This document shows, piece after piece, positions 13,298 to 22,742 of a stretch of 64,000 nt of DNA. How positions within the stretch are numbered: position 1 is the first letter of the stretch; each line of letters begins with the position of its first letter. The stretch covers positions 9,696,501-9,760,500 of the forward strand of contig JAVHKY010000001.1 of NCBI GenBank assembly GCA_035079385.1. The letters are read 5' to 3'. The position numbers and the translations under genes were made by a program. This DNA comes from Aspidiotus rigidus (Eukaryota > Arthropoda > Insecta > Hemiptera > Diaspididae). The notes beneath the pieces were generated by a model, which worked only from the letters and a program-made list of their open reading frames with translations, did no database searches and was not told where the DNA came from.

Positions 13298-13545
13298 GTC
13301 ATTCTTTCTAATACCAGAAGTCGACTCAACTTTGACGTGGACAATGAGTTTAAAGAACAAAATTGGCGGTTAATTTCGAGTTGACTTTCAGTAATTTCTC
13401 TTCGATTTGCGGTCAACATTGAGCGGAACTCATTCGACTATAAACTGACCTCAATTTGAGGTCAACAAGTCAATTCGGACTCAACATCGTATGAACTTCA
13501 CTTAGGAAATCTGAGTGATCCCGAATGATATCGACTTCATTAAAG
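13298..13545 (+). repeat. Direct repeat unit A (copy 1)
   Basis: It begins with TTCTTTCTAATACCAGAAGT and ends around ATATCGACTTCATTAAA. A closely similar copy in the same orientation starts near 18131 and ends near 18337. The copies differ by scattered substitutions and a deletion of about 35 bp in copy 2. They bracket the nested transposon block at 13597-18130. Confidence 0.8.
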
Positions 13546-13819
13546 ACATAGTAGTCTCGTGCTTTTGCCACACACGTTTAAAGGGAAGAGAAATACCAGA
13601 CGAAGTCATACTCAAGCGAGTAACACAACCGGAGTAATTTACAATAGCCACAGAAACTTAACGACGCTGGAGCGCTTTCGATTAAACAATCATTGTCAAC
13701 GGGGACTGGAAAGCGACTGAACCAACTCCGGCTGTAAACTAAAACATACGAGGAAATCAGGATGACCCTGTACCTCCCCTCCTGTACGGGCTACCAAAAG
13801 TCCATAAAAAAATTAGAAG

Positions 13820-14850
13820 CCATTGCAGACGTTGCAATGGCAGCGGGGAACCCGCAGTTCCTCTGCCCTATTTCTATTATGTATTAAATGAAGAAAGCTT
13901 CATTTGTCATTACCTAAGTATTAAAAGAAGAAGAAGTACATAAATTCAAAATATTAAATTTTGTGATATTTCATGAAAAATTGAAATAAAAGAAAATATT
14001 GCCGGTAAAACGTGAGAGCAAGGTTAAGAATTGTGAAAACGTTGAAAATAGAAAATAGGCATATCAACGTCAAAATCTAGCCTAGAAAAATTCCTACAAT
14101 TAAATTTTCCAAGTCCCTCTTTCATCTTCCAAAATCCCCCCAGCCCTTTTCCCATAAAATATAGATCAAAGTCGAAATTTCCCTACCATCTGTCCAAGAG
14201 TCGGATTTTTCCAAGGGCCCCCCTCCTATCATATTCATCTCAAAAGTCAAAAATTTTAACAGGGAACCTGTTTTATCGGGGGTCTTTTCGGAAAAAACGC
14301 CGTCCGCCGTGCGCCGTCCAACCAAAAACTTAGAAAAATTTTGAGTCTCGAGCTATATATGATAGAAGGGGGACTTAGAAGAATTTAGACTCTCGAGCTA
14401 TATATGATAGGAGGGAATGTAGAATGATAATTTCGATTTGAATTATATGACAAGATTATCAATTCAGTTCCTCACCACCTGAGAGGTCGAGTTAATATCA
14501 AACACTTCTTTGGATTAGCTTTGTAAAAATTTAGACTTCCTCAAATTTCCAATACCGGATCTCAACGTTTCTCGTTTAACTTCGTTAAGGAAGCCGTATT
14601 TCTTAGTCTCCCCCTCCTATAATATATAGCTTGCGGTTGGAATTTTTCAAAGTCCCATATTGTAACCTAACCTTAGGTTAATAACTTCACAGACGCAGAC
14701 GCGTAGGAAGCCCCCTCTGATAATATATAGCTCACGGCTCGAATTTTTCCAAGTCCCGTAACCTAACCTAACCTAAGGTTAATAACTTCACGGACGCGGA
14801 CGTTTTCTGAGGATGTAATCTCCTAACAAAATAGATAGCGGGTTCCCCGC
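13820..14850. mobile_element. Repeat insertion inside PLE copy 1
   Basis: This sequence splits the PLE frame between VHK and DKPMRPVV. Close to its ends are inverted words: AGCGGGGAACCCGC near 13838 and GCGGGTTCCCCGCT near 14841. The interior holds several copies of the dispersed phrase CCTCCTATCATATATAGCTC and two short runs of the insect telomere motif CCTAA (14660-14680 and 14757-14775). No transposase is recognisable. Confidence 0.5.
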
Positions 14851-14863
14851 TAAAAGATAAACC

Positions 14864-16322
14864 GATGCGTCCGGTCGTATTATTTGTGTCCTCCCCCACG
14901 TACACTCTGGCGAAATTTTTGGCCCGATGGTTTAAATCGAGAGTTGACCATGAGTCACCTTACTCGGTGAAAAATTCGGTCTCCTTGGCTGATAGGCTTA
15001 AGGATAATATTCTTCCGCTGGGATCGACCGCTGGGATCGACCCTGTGTTCATTTGATGTGGTCGGCCTGTTCCCCAATATCCCCAGAGCAATCGCCATGC
15101 AACATATGGGAGACCTTTTGATTCAAACAAATGTTCGCCAAGAAGAATTGGGTGAATTTTTCAATCTCCTCAATATTTGTTGGTCTCCCAATTATTGCAA
15201 ATTCGATAACAAGTTTTTTGAGTTTCCTGAAGAGGTTGGAATACCCATCGGTTCTCCTTTGGGTTCTCTCATTTCGGAGGTCTTTATGTCAAAGTTTGAG
15301 CTCGATTTGTTCTCCTCTGGCAGTGCGTATTTAGATCAGATTTATTATTGGCACAGGTATGTCGACGATGTGTTGTGTACGTGGACTGGTTCCCGAGAGC
15401 TCCTTTTGGAGTTTCTCCAGTATCTAAATAATCAATATCCTTCTATAAAATTTACTTTAGAAATCGGTGGCGCATCTATTAATTACTTGGATTTGACGAT
15501 CTGTAATAGAGACGGTATCCATGAATTCGCCATATACAGGAAAGATACTGCGACCGATATTACTGTCCACGACAAATCTTTCTGCCCTGTAGCCCATAAA
15601 TATGCTGGATTTAACAGCTTAATCCATCGACTGACTAGTATTCCTCTCAATCAGTCAGCCTTCCAAAAAGAGGTATTAACTATAAAGCACTTGGCCAGAG
15701 TGAATGAAGTGAACTTAGACATTGACCTTATGATCCAAAGGAAAGTTACTCGAAAATGCCTCGATTCCACCACCTCCCTCCCCCGCAATACAGCCCTAAA
15801 CAGTAGAGAGCGTTGGATAAGGCTTCCGTTCTTGGGGCAGTTTTCATCTCAATTGAGTCGTGTCCTACGCCCCTTCGGATTTCGGCCTGTGTATTACAAC
15901 CCCAATACCATAAAAAGTTTATTGGTTAGGCTAAAAGACCCCATCCAACTGGCCGAGAGGAGTGGTGTGTATAAAGTTGAGTGTAAGGATTGTAGAACGG
16001 AATTTATATCGGCGAGACGGGCCGTCAGTTGAAAATTAGAATCGCTGAACATAGGAAAGCATGGGAAAAGAAGAATATAGGTGAATCGGCGTTTGCGGAC
16101 CATCTAATCACTAGAGGCCATAGCATTAAAGAGGGGTCCGAGGTCCTCCTCTATAGAGAAAACGCGTATTCGAAGTGAAAAGCGTTAGAACACATCGAAA
16201 TAATCCGTCATTTAAATAACGACGACCTTAATGTGCCCAACAGGTACATACCTGATGAGGGGTTGATTGAACTAGTTTACGAGTATGACTCACGGCGTGA
16301 TGACTCGCTGGTTCAATCCTGA
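14864..16322 (+). pseudogene. PLE reverse transcriptase plus GIY-YIG endonuclease, frameshifted
   Basis: A Penelope-type RT whose catalytic block is HRYVDDVLC, followed by a GIY-YIG nuclease (GVYKVEC then YIGE-type residues). Against copy 2 there are three disabling changes. A 13-bp tandem duplication near 15020-15046 (GCTGGGATCGACC twice) shifts the frame. A 2-bp insertion near 15993 breaks the nuclease just before its YIG segment. A CGG codon has become TGA near 16178. Otherwise the two copies are almost identical, so the inactivation is recent. The N-terminal RT fingers are separated from the rest by inserted repeat DNA. Confidence 0.85.
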
Positions 16323-16535
16323 TTTCTTCGTATGTTTCTAGTTTACAGCCGGAGTTGGTTCAGTCGCTTTCCAGTCCCCGTTGACAATGATTGTTTAATC
16401 GAAAGCGCTCCGGCATCGTTAAATTTCTGTGGCGATTGTAAATTACTCCGGTTGTGTTACTCGCTTGAGTATGACTTCGTCTGGTATATCTGGCCATAAA
16501 TTGAGAAACTGCATTGATTCTAGGAAGAGAAATAC

Positions 16536-16963
16536 TTGTTACCGGTTAGCTTGTCTACTTTCTTCCCTTATCTATCATTCTTTAAAGATGTCGATGTGAG
16601 AAGGACGCGCCGGGAGCGAAGGGCGGGAGTGCTCGGTTCGGAGGAGGACCTCATACAATTTTAATTGAACATCACCAAGAAATTCAATTATACAATTGTA
16701 TTTCATTCCTCCTCCGAACCGAGCAACATATGTAGATGTTTAAAGCCACATCGACAATTAAGAAGGTGGAAGCAAGAGTCACTTCAAGAATTAGGTGGCA
16801 ACGATTGCATAACTAAACAAGGTACTTTATTTGTAAAGAAAGAGGGTTTCTTGCTCCATGTTAGAATCTAGGGTATCTCCGTCCAAAAGAACAAAACAAC
16901 AATAGGACTATGGTATCTACATCTAAAAGAAACATAACTAGGTTGTAACAAGCAAAAGTATTT
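16536..16963. repeat. Short inverted repeat and flanks
   Basis: GCTCGGTTCGGAGGAGGA (16631-16648) is repeated exactly in inverted orientation at 16707-16724, giving an 18-bp stem with a 58-base AT-rich loop. It is probably a small foldback. Nothing else was recognised before the recombinase pseudogene. Confidence 0.6.
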
Positions 16964-18130
16964 CTAGTTGTTAGGTTGTAGTACAGCTGTAGCGAAAGCA
17001 GCGGGATCCGGCGTGAGGTCTCGGTTATAAAACCTGGCAAACGTAGTAGAGGTTGGCGTTCAGCCCGCCGTTTTGAGAATGCTGTTTACCGAGGCTCCAC
17101 CTCGAAGTGCAGCCGAAGTAGCTGCGTGTCTAGTACTATGCGCACGGAAGGTCGGGTCGACGCCACTTTCTGTAAGGATTTGTTTCACCCATCGTCCCAG
17201 GGTTTGCGTAGAGACGGGTGCATATGGCGGGCAGGACGACAGGAACAGTTTGTTTTCCGTACCTCTACTGGGTTTTGTGATCGAGATGTAACGCACAAGG
17301 GTGTTTGCTACGCAAATTTGTGATTCTTCGTAAAATGGTAGCGTTAGAACAGGTTGTGGTGTCGAAAATGTTCGACTTGGAAACAAGTATAAAGGGTGCA
17401 GTTAGGGACCGTTTTTACCTGAGAGCAGGTATCCCGTTGAAGCCTGCTCGAAACCTGATCCACCTCCCGCTGATACTTGTTTGCCAAGTCGAACATTTTC
17501 GACAAATGTTCGACTTGGCAAACAAGTATCAGCGGGAGGTGGATCAGGTTTCGAGCAGGCTTCAACGGGATACCTGCTCTCAGGTAAAAACGGTCCCTAA
17601 CTGCACCCTTTATACTTGTTTCCAAGTCGAACATTTTCGACATGTGGTTTATTGAGGCTCGATGTTTTTATCCTGGCTGGCATGAGAATGTCGATCCGAT
17701 TTCTTGAGTATCTAATCTGGGTAATGTCGATGCTGTGTAGAGTTTGGAGGCGATGGCCTGTTGTTAAGGCTAGTAGAGTAACTAGTTTCTTCGCTAATTG
17801 TAGTCGATTCAGGGAAGTGGTTGGGGGTTGTTGTCGAAAATACTCTAAAACAACTTGTGGGTCCCAGGTATAATCATACTTGGGTGCCGCCGGTCGTATA
17901 TTGTATAGTCCTAGGGAAAAACGTCTAAGAAGAAAATTCTCAGAGACTGTCCTAGGAATCATTAGGCCCAGGGCCGCCCTGGTTCCCGAGATCGTATTGT
18001 ATACTTTTCCTTTCTTAAATTCGAGCCTGAGGAAGGAGAGCACTTGAGACACGGAAGGCGTGTAGAAGGGAACTCCGGACGAGTGGCAGTGTTCCCACCA
18101 TCTTTTGAGGCAGTCATGACTTGTCAGCAA
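16964..18130 (-). pseudogene. Tyrosine recombinase of DIRS/Ngaro type, interrupted
   Basis: On the minus strand 18130-17643 gives the N-terminal and central part (WWEHCHSSGV; the YTISG-like KVYNTISGTRAALGL; TWDPQVVLEYF). This includes the first catalytic Arg in TTGHRLQTL. Then comes IKTSSLNKP. After a 283-bp palindromic insert the frame resumes with QPVLTLPFYEE. It continues with the box II core HSTRHAATSAA, then TTFARFYNRD with the nucleophilic Tyr. The conserved Trp after ILKTAG is a TGA stop (TGG to TGA). The 5' end is truncated near 18130, next to direct repeat A copy 2. This is the integrase of a DIRS-like retroelement; no matching RT is adjacent. It is a pseudogene. Confidence 0.8.
17360..17642. 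mobile_element. Palindromic double MITE with 5-bp TSD inside the recombinase
   Basis: Flanked by TGTGG at 17355-17359 and 17643-17647. It is built from two copies of a unit of about 140 bp in opposite orientation, giving an almost perfect palindrome. Each unit itself starts and ends with TGTCGAAAATGTTCGACTTG-type inverted repeats. The second copy lost a few bases at the central junction. Insert plus duplication is 288 bp, a multiple of three, but an internal stop still closes the frame. The same 43-residue ORF appears on both strands only because of the symmetry. Confidence 0.9.
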
Positions 18131-18337
18131 TTCTTTCTAATACCAGAAGTTGACTCAACTTTGACGTGGACAGTGACTTGAAAGAACAAAATTAGCGGTC
18201 AATTTCGAGTTGACTTTCAGTAATTTTTCTTCGATTTGCGGTCAACATTGAGCGGAACTCATTCGACTATAAATTGACCTCTCAATTCGGACTCAACATC
18301 TGAGTGATCCCGAATGATATCGACTTCATTAAATGAA
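18131..18337 (+). repeat. Direct repeat unit A (copy 2)
   Basis: Second copy of the sequence at 13298-13545, in the same orientation. It starts with TTCTTTCTAATACCAGAAGT and ends with ATATCGACTTCATTAAA. Confidence 0.8.
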
Positions 18338-18447
18338 CAAATTTGTAAGTAGTAAAAAAATCATGGTACATTGGAAAAATTATGAGTTGACTCCTAATAT
18401 TAGATTTTTATGTCGACTGAAAACCGACGTCAAGTATTTATGATCAA

Positions 18448-18540
18448 GCAGAATTGAGGACGTACATGTAAAAAGAGCCTCCGTTCGATGTATTTCTTAT
18501 GGAACGGGGGCCCTTTTTTTACATACACTTCCTCAATTGA
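18448..18540. mobile_element. Small hairpin MITE (family with TGTATTTCTTATGG loop)
   Basis: Imperfect inverted arms begin GAATTGAGGACGTACATG and end with its complement near 18540. The loop, GATGTATTTCTTATGG, is shared with the hairpin at 47213-47297. A plus-strand ORF starting in it (18488-18784) matches nothing. Confidence 0.6.
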
Positions 18541-18822
18541 CGTTGGAACTCATGTTAGCATAAAATTCAAAATGAAAAAAGACAATGAGATCATCAACTA
18601 CCGGTATAGCTCAGATTTCTATGACACCGATTTTGTTGTTCCAGATATTGATTTGTTTACATTTTTTGTCGAAGTAGAGTCAGCTTTAAGTTATTTTGAA
18701 AAATTAATCGAAAGTATTTACGTGAGTGAATTCTATACAGACTTTGTAGATCATTATGATGTATTATACATCGAAAAATATTGAAAAACAACGATGTGTA
18801 TGGCGTCATTGAAAGGGAAGTT

Positions 18823-19648
18823 GTTAGTTGCGTCCCAAAAACCCCATTTTGAATCAATTGCGGCCCGAGAAAAAAAAAATGAGATAGTTGAATTGCGTCC
18901 CTGAAGAAATCGTTCATATTATGAGTTGCGTTCCGAAGGTTGGGTGAATTGCGTCCCACTGAAGCAGAATAATAGTCCTAATATTCAATAAAAATATAAT
19001 TACAACTCGTTACAAAAAATTAAAATTTTTTTCAAGAATACTACGCGTAGGTTATTTAATTTTTGGAGGAAGGAATTTCCTTAGTAGGTCGTGTACAAAA
19101 GTTAATCTATCGATGTCACCTCCGTCCAGTCGTGTCATGTACTGTTCGACAATAGCTTCTTCGGGTCTATCCCGTCACTTCCGGAGCTGCTACGCATTTT
19201 TAGGTACGATATATTCTGGACTTCGAACAAGGCTTCTCGCAAAAACTGAGTCCCAAAAAGTTTCCAAGAAACGATCCCTCAGCATTGCGCATTCGATACG
19301 TAGTTTGCAGGCCAAGTTGCTGAAGCTTAAGGTGCCAAGACTGACCACGGTGGAATTGACAACCGAATATTGATGTTAGTGGCCAAACATGACGTACCGC
19401 CTGGTGAATAGCTATTTCGAAATTAGTATACTCACGTTGCGACTTGCCATATGAATCTGAGTTGTCGTTTATCATTGTACCTAATGCTAATAGTCGTAAT
19501 ATCGTCCCCGAACAACGTACATAAAAATATTCCGGTGGGACGCAATTCATCGATGTTCCTTTCTGAAGCGCAGGCCACAATTTTAACATCTTTCATTTTA
19601 TTTCGGGCGCAACTCAAACATGTAAAACAAGCTCGGGACGCAACTAAC
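18823..19648 (-). mobile_element. MULE relic with TTGCGTCCC subterminal repeats
   Basis: Ends carry GTTAGTTGCGTCCC (18823-18836) and its complement (19635-19648). The word TTGCGTCCC or a close variant recurs several times inward from both ends. This resembles the subterminal repeats bound by transposases. On the minus strand 19589-19200 encodes a MULE transposase core (FGCQFHRGQSWHLKLQQLGL, then GNFLGLSF), after which the frame breaks. No target duplication was identified. Confidence 0.65.
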
Positions 19649-19859
19649 ACACAGCCGAAGTTTAGCCGTCTGTTGATGTATGATATTAAAAATAACCCTT
19701 CAATAAAAAACCTATGGAAATACTCATCAACTTGAAAAACATCCTTCAAGAGGTACTGTTCTCTTGATCTTGGTGATCGTGAGATACTTTCTTCTCGATC
19801 GCGTGAAAAGAATCAACCGAAAAGGAGCTCTTGAATCGTGTGTGACGTTACAGAAACCT

Positions 19860-20520
19860 GAGCTATTTGGGCCCAACACTCATCACGCTGGAGAAAAACG
19901 GGATAGAATACAAAATCTACAGGAAGGCAACGCATAACGACACTGTCATCCTCTTACCACCATCCCAGGCAAAAGTTAGCGGTGATTCAGAACTACTTCT
20001 ACCGAGCAATCTCTTTCCAGAACAACAATAAAGAGAGGAGAGAAATTAAGATAGCAAAGCAGATTGCAGTACCCAACGGCTTATTCGAGAGGTACAGTTG
20101 AGGGAGTCCTTCGGAAAACGGATGCAAAAAAAGAAACCCAAGACAGCACACTGAGAAATTATTCCGGATCAGTATCATACATAGGAATGTCCGTGAACAA
20201 GGTGATAAAAGCGTTCAATGATGCGAATGGGCATCAACTATAACCCACCCATAGTGAAGAGAATAAACGACGACCAAACGGAGGAAAATGATAAGCGAAG
20301 CTTGAGTGGAGTGTATAAACTCAGTTGCAAACAGAGGGAAGGTATCTATATTGGTGAGACTGGGAGAAAGTTCACATATTACAGAATTAAAGTGTGTCAT
20401 AACATTAAAAACTGTCTTAATGACGTTGACCATAAGACTTTAAAAAAGGTAAATTTTCAGTCAACTCGGACCGGCCATCCACCAGGATCGCTAACTACGC
20501 GTGCGAACTTGGAATAACTC
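19860..20520 (+). mobile_element. Penelope-like element relic
   Basis: The 19865-20030 stretch encodes ITLEKNGIEYKIYRKATHND, typical of the PLE region after the RT motif. Around 20311-20375 it encodes a GIY-YIG nuclease start (LSGVYKLSCKQREGIYIGET). It is frameshifted and diverged from the two complete copies, so it belongs to another PLE lineage. Confidence 0.75.
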
Positions 20521-22180
20521 GTGAATGAAGCGGAATAAAAGGTTTTGTCAGCTCACCTAATTTGTAGGATTTTTATTTGTGAAGATCTTTTATGGGATGT
20601 CATTTTCAGGAAGCCAAATCTACTTCATTTAAGTTATTTCGATTTTTCTTCCATAATATCGCCATAGTTGAGTTCCTGTTTTCAATCTTTCCCCGCTCGG
20701 TAGAAATGCAGCGCGAGGCTACCCGTCCCGCATTATCGGTCAACATGGTTCATTTGATACATCTCTTTATGGACCAGTACAAAAACATTCAGAGTTCAGA
20801 GCAGCCCTCGGAGCCACATTGAACAGAAAGTTCCCTGAAATTTGGAAGGTATTTCTGCTGGACGCCATTTGTTAGGATGACCGTTGGAAATTCTGAATGA
20901 GGAAACTGCCTTTACTGACAAACTCCATGACAGGACAGAGGATGTACGTGGCTGTAAGAATCACCGTACAATCTCGTCTTTAGTTACTTCTGCAAATGGT
21001 ACAGCCAAAACGTCATTTGTATCAATAATTATTTTCTTTGAAAAGAAGAAAATACCGAGACCAACCGATGAAAATTTCATTGAAACTATTGAAATACGCC
21101 TAACATTCTGAATTATTATTACAGAATCTTTACATCGAAAAACATACTTGTAACCCAATAGGTACCCATCAAAACCCGACGACTGTTCTGTAAGCGCATT
21201 TAAAAAAGTCAAGATCTTTATCATCTAATATCTGAAGCGAAAAATAATTAGGTCTGATCCTAACGTAATGTGATAATGTTAGTGATGATGATGATGATGA
21301 TGACGACGACGACGTAATCTCAACGTGGCTTATCTCATTTAAGCAATACGAGATCATGATTTTTCTTACATTTCTCAATAAGTTTTTGCATTAGTATTGA
21401 CGAACCACTACTTTGCTACGGTAAGGATTCGTGCATAGATGATGGACCATGTTCTTAAACTCTATATCCAGTTTACCTTCTCAATCGTATTTCAATTCGA
21501 AAATTCCGGTGACCTACATGCAGAAAAGTCCGCACCGTTACCCTGATGGGTGGGATTTGGAACAGGGCCATTTTCTTAGCGATAATTATTGATGCAGGTG
21601 AGTTTTTGTTCTAAGTAAAGTTGGCTCGTTTTGAGACACCGATACAGGTTTTTTCAGGAAGTTTTCTATTCTCATGAAGGAGCGGAGAGGAATGGTATAT
21701 TTTTGTTCTTAGGGTGTGTTGACGAACTATGAAATTTTTGGACACATCATTCCAGCTCCTTGAGTTATAGAAGAAAAAATCCCCTGGACTTGCCAGAATC
21801 AACATTTATCGGAGTGACCGCTTTTTTAAATGAATGCTAATGGGTAAAATATTGACAAAAAGACCGTGGGCGCCTTGAAGATAGTGACAGTTGGGCGTCC
21901 AATAAGCCTGCGCACCACCTGAATTGATTTTTTTGATATAGTATCTCTCATTCCGTATATATTTCGAAATTAAATTTCTACTTTGACCTACGAAGCGTTT
22001 CCGAATTTGTGAAAAAAATTGTAACCAGTCTGTTAAATTTAATTGAGAATTTCAATTGCTTTTGACATGTTTCAGGTCTTTTCTAAAGTTTCCTGAGTCC
22101 TGGCCCTTAATTTCAAAATCTGCGATTTCCCATCAACCACGCGAGGCCCCTCTACCCCTAGTAGTTCTGTATACTGTATT
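20521..22180. other. No gene recognised
   Basis: Short unconvincing ORFs only. It contains a mixed (GAT)n/(GAC)n microsatellite at 21282-21315. Confidence 0.45.
21282..21315. repeat. (GAT)n(GAC)n microsatellite
   Basis: About seven GAT units followed by five GAC units without interruption. Confidence 0.9.
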
Positions 22181-22187
22181 CCTCCTC

Positions 22188-22480
22188 GACGTCATCAGAC
22201 GTGACTCCGAGGTCCCCTCCAACTATGACGTCATTAGCTGGTGATGTTATCAACCGTGACACCGAGCCTGATGTGGTTCAGTATAGGCTATATGAAGTCA
22301 TCGGCCGTGACCCGGAGAATTTGTACAAAGGAGACTCGAGCAGTATGACGGAGATTGTTGAGAGGCTTACAAGCGGAGTGAGTGATACCGAGAATAGAAG
22401 AGAGTAAGGAAATGAGAGAGCCCAAGCTGTGCTGATGACGTCACAGATGGTTATAATGTCACAAGCTAATGACGTCACTC
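22188..22480 (+). promoter_or_regulatory. Cluster of TGACGTCA (CRE/ATF-type) sites upstream of the AAA-ATPase gene
   Basis: Three exact TGACGTCA octamers (near 22225, 22436 and 22468) and one GACGTCA (22189) fall within 290 bp. They lie 260-550 bp upstream of the first exon recognised in the AAA-ATPase gene. The octamer is the cAMP-response/ATF consensus. Regulatory function is inferred only from the clustering and position. Confidence 0.35.
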
Positions 22481-22742
22481 ATGTTGATATCCATACATAA
22501 GCTAGATAGCTTAACTTGCAGTTCACCACGCCTATTATACTAATCTATAAGAACTGCAGCGAACAAGCAGAGTGAGTGAGCCCCACGTAGAATAGCTGGG
22601 CCATGATTTCAGCAAGCGTGGCCTGAAAATATAATCGAGGTCACTTAGGTACTAATAGACATGAAAAATGACCTTTATTTATTGTGCTCTACAAGAAAAT
22701 CTCTCTTTTAATTCGCGACATTATTTCGTCTTTTTCTTACAG

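Larger units (their letters stand above)
13597..16522 (+). mobile_element. Penelope-like element copy 1 with inverted terminal repeats and 13-bp TSD
   Basis: Flanked by GGAAGAGAAATAC at 13584-13596 and 16523-16535. The first roughly 170 bp (13597-13768) are inverted relative to about 16318-16486, which starts right after the stop codon. About 35 bp of tail follow, ending GCATTGATTC. Inside, 13770-13815 encodes the PLE block PPLLYGLPKVHKK. The frame is then broken by roughly 1 kb of dispersed repeat (about 13820-14850) and resumes at 14850 with DKPMRPVV. Copy 2 at 28632-30322 shares the ends and most of the coding sequence. Confidence 0.85.

Noticed and set aside
17305..17655. Nearly identical ORFs of about 100 codons on both strands
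   Set aside because: They are forced by the palindromic double MITE and are not genes.
18488..18784. Plus-strand ORF of 98 codons
   Set aside because: Starts inside a hairpin MITE, has no recognisable domain, and is in AT-rich sequence where such lengths occur by chance.
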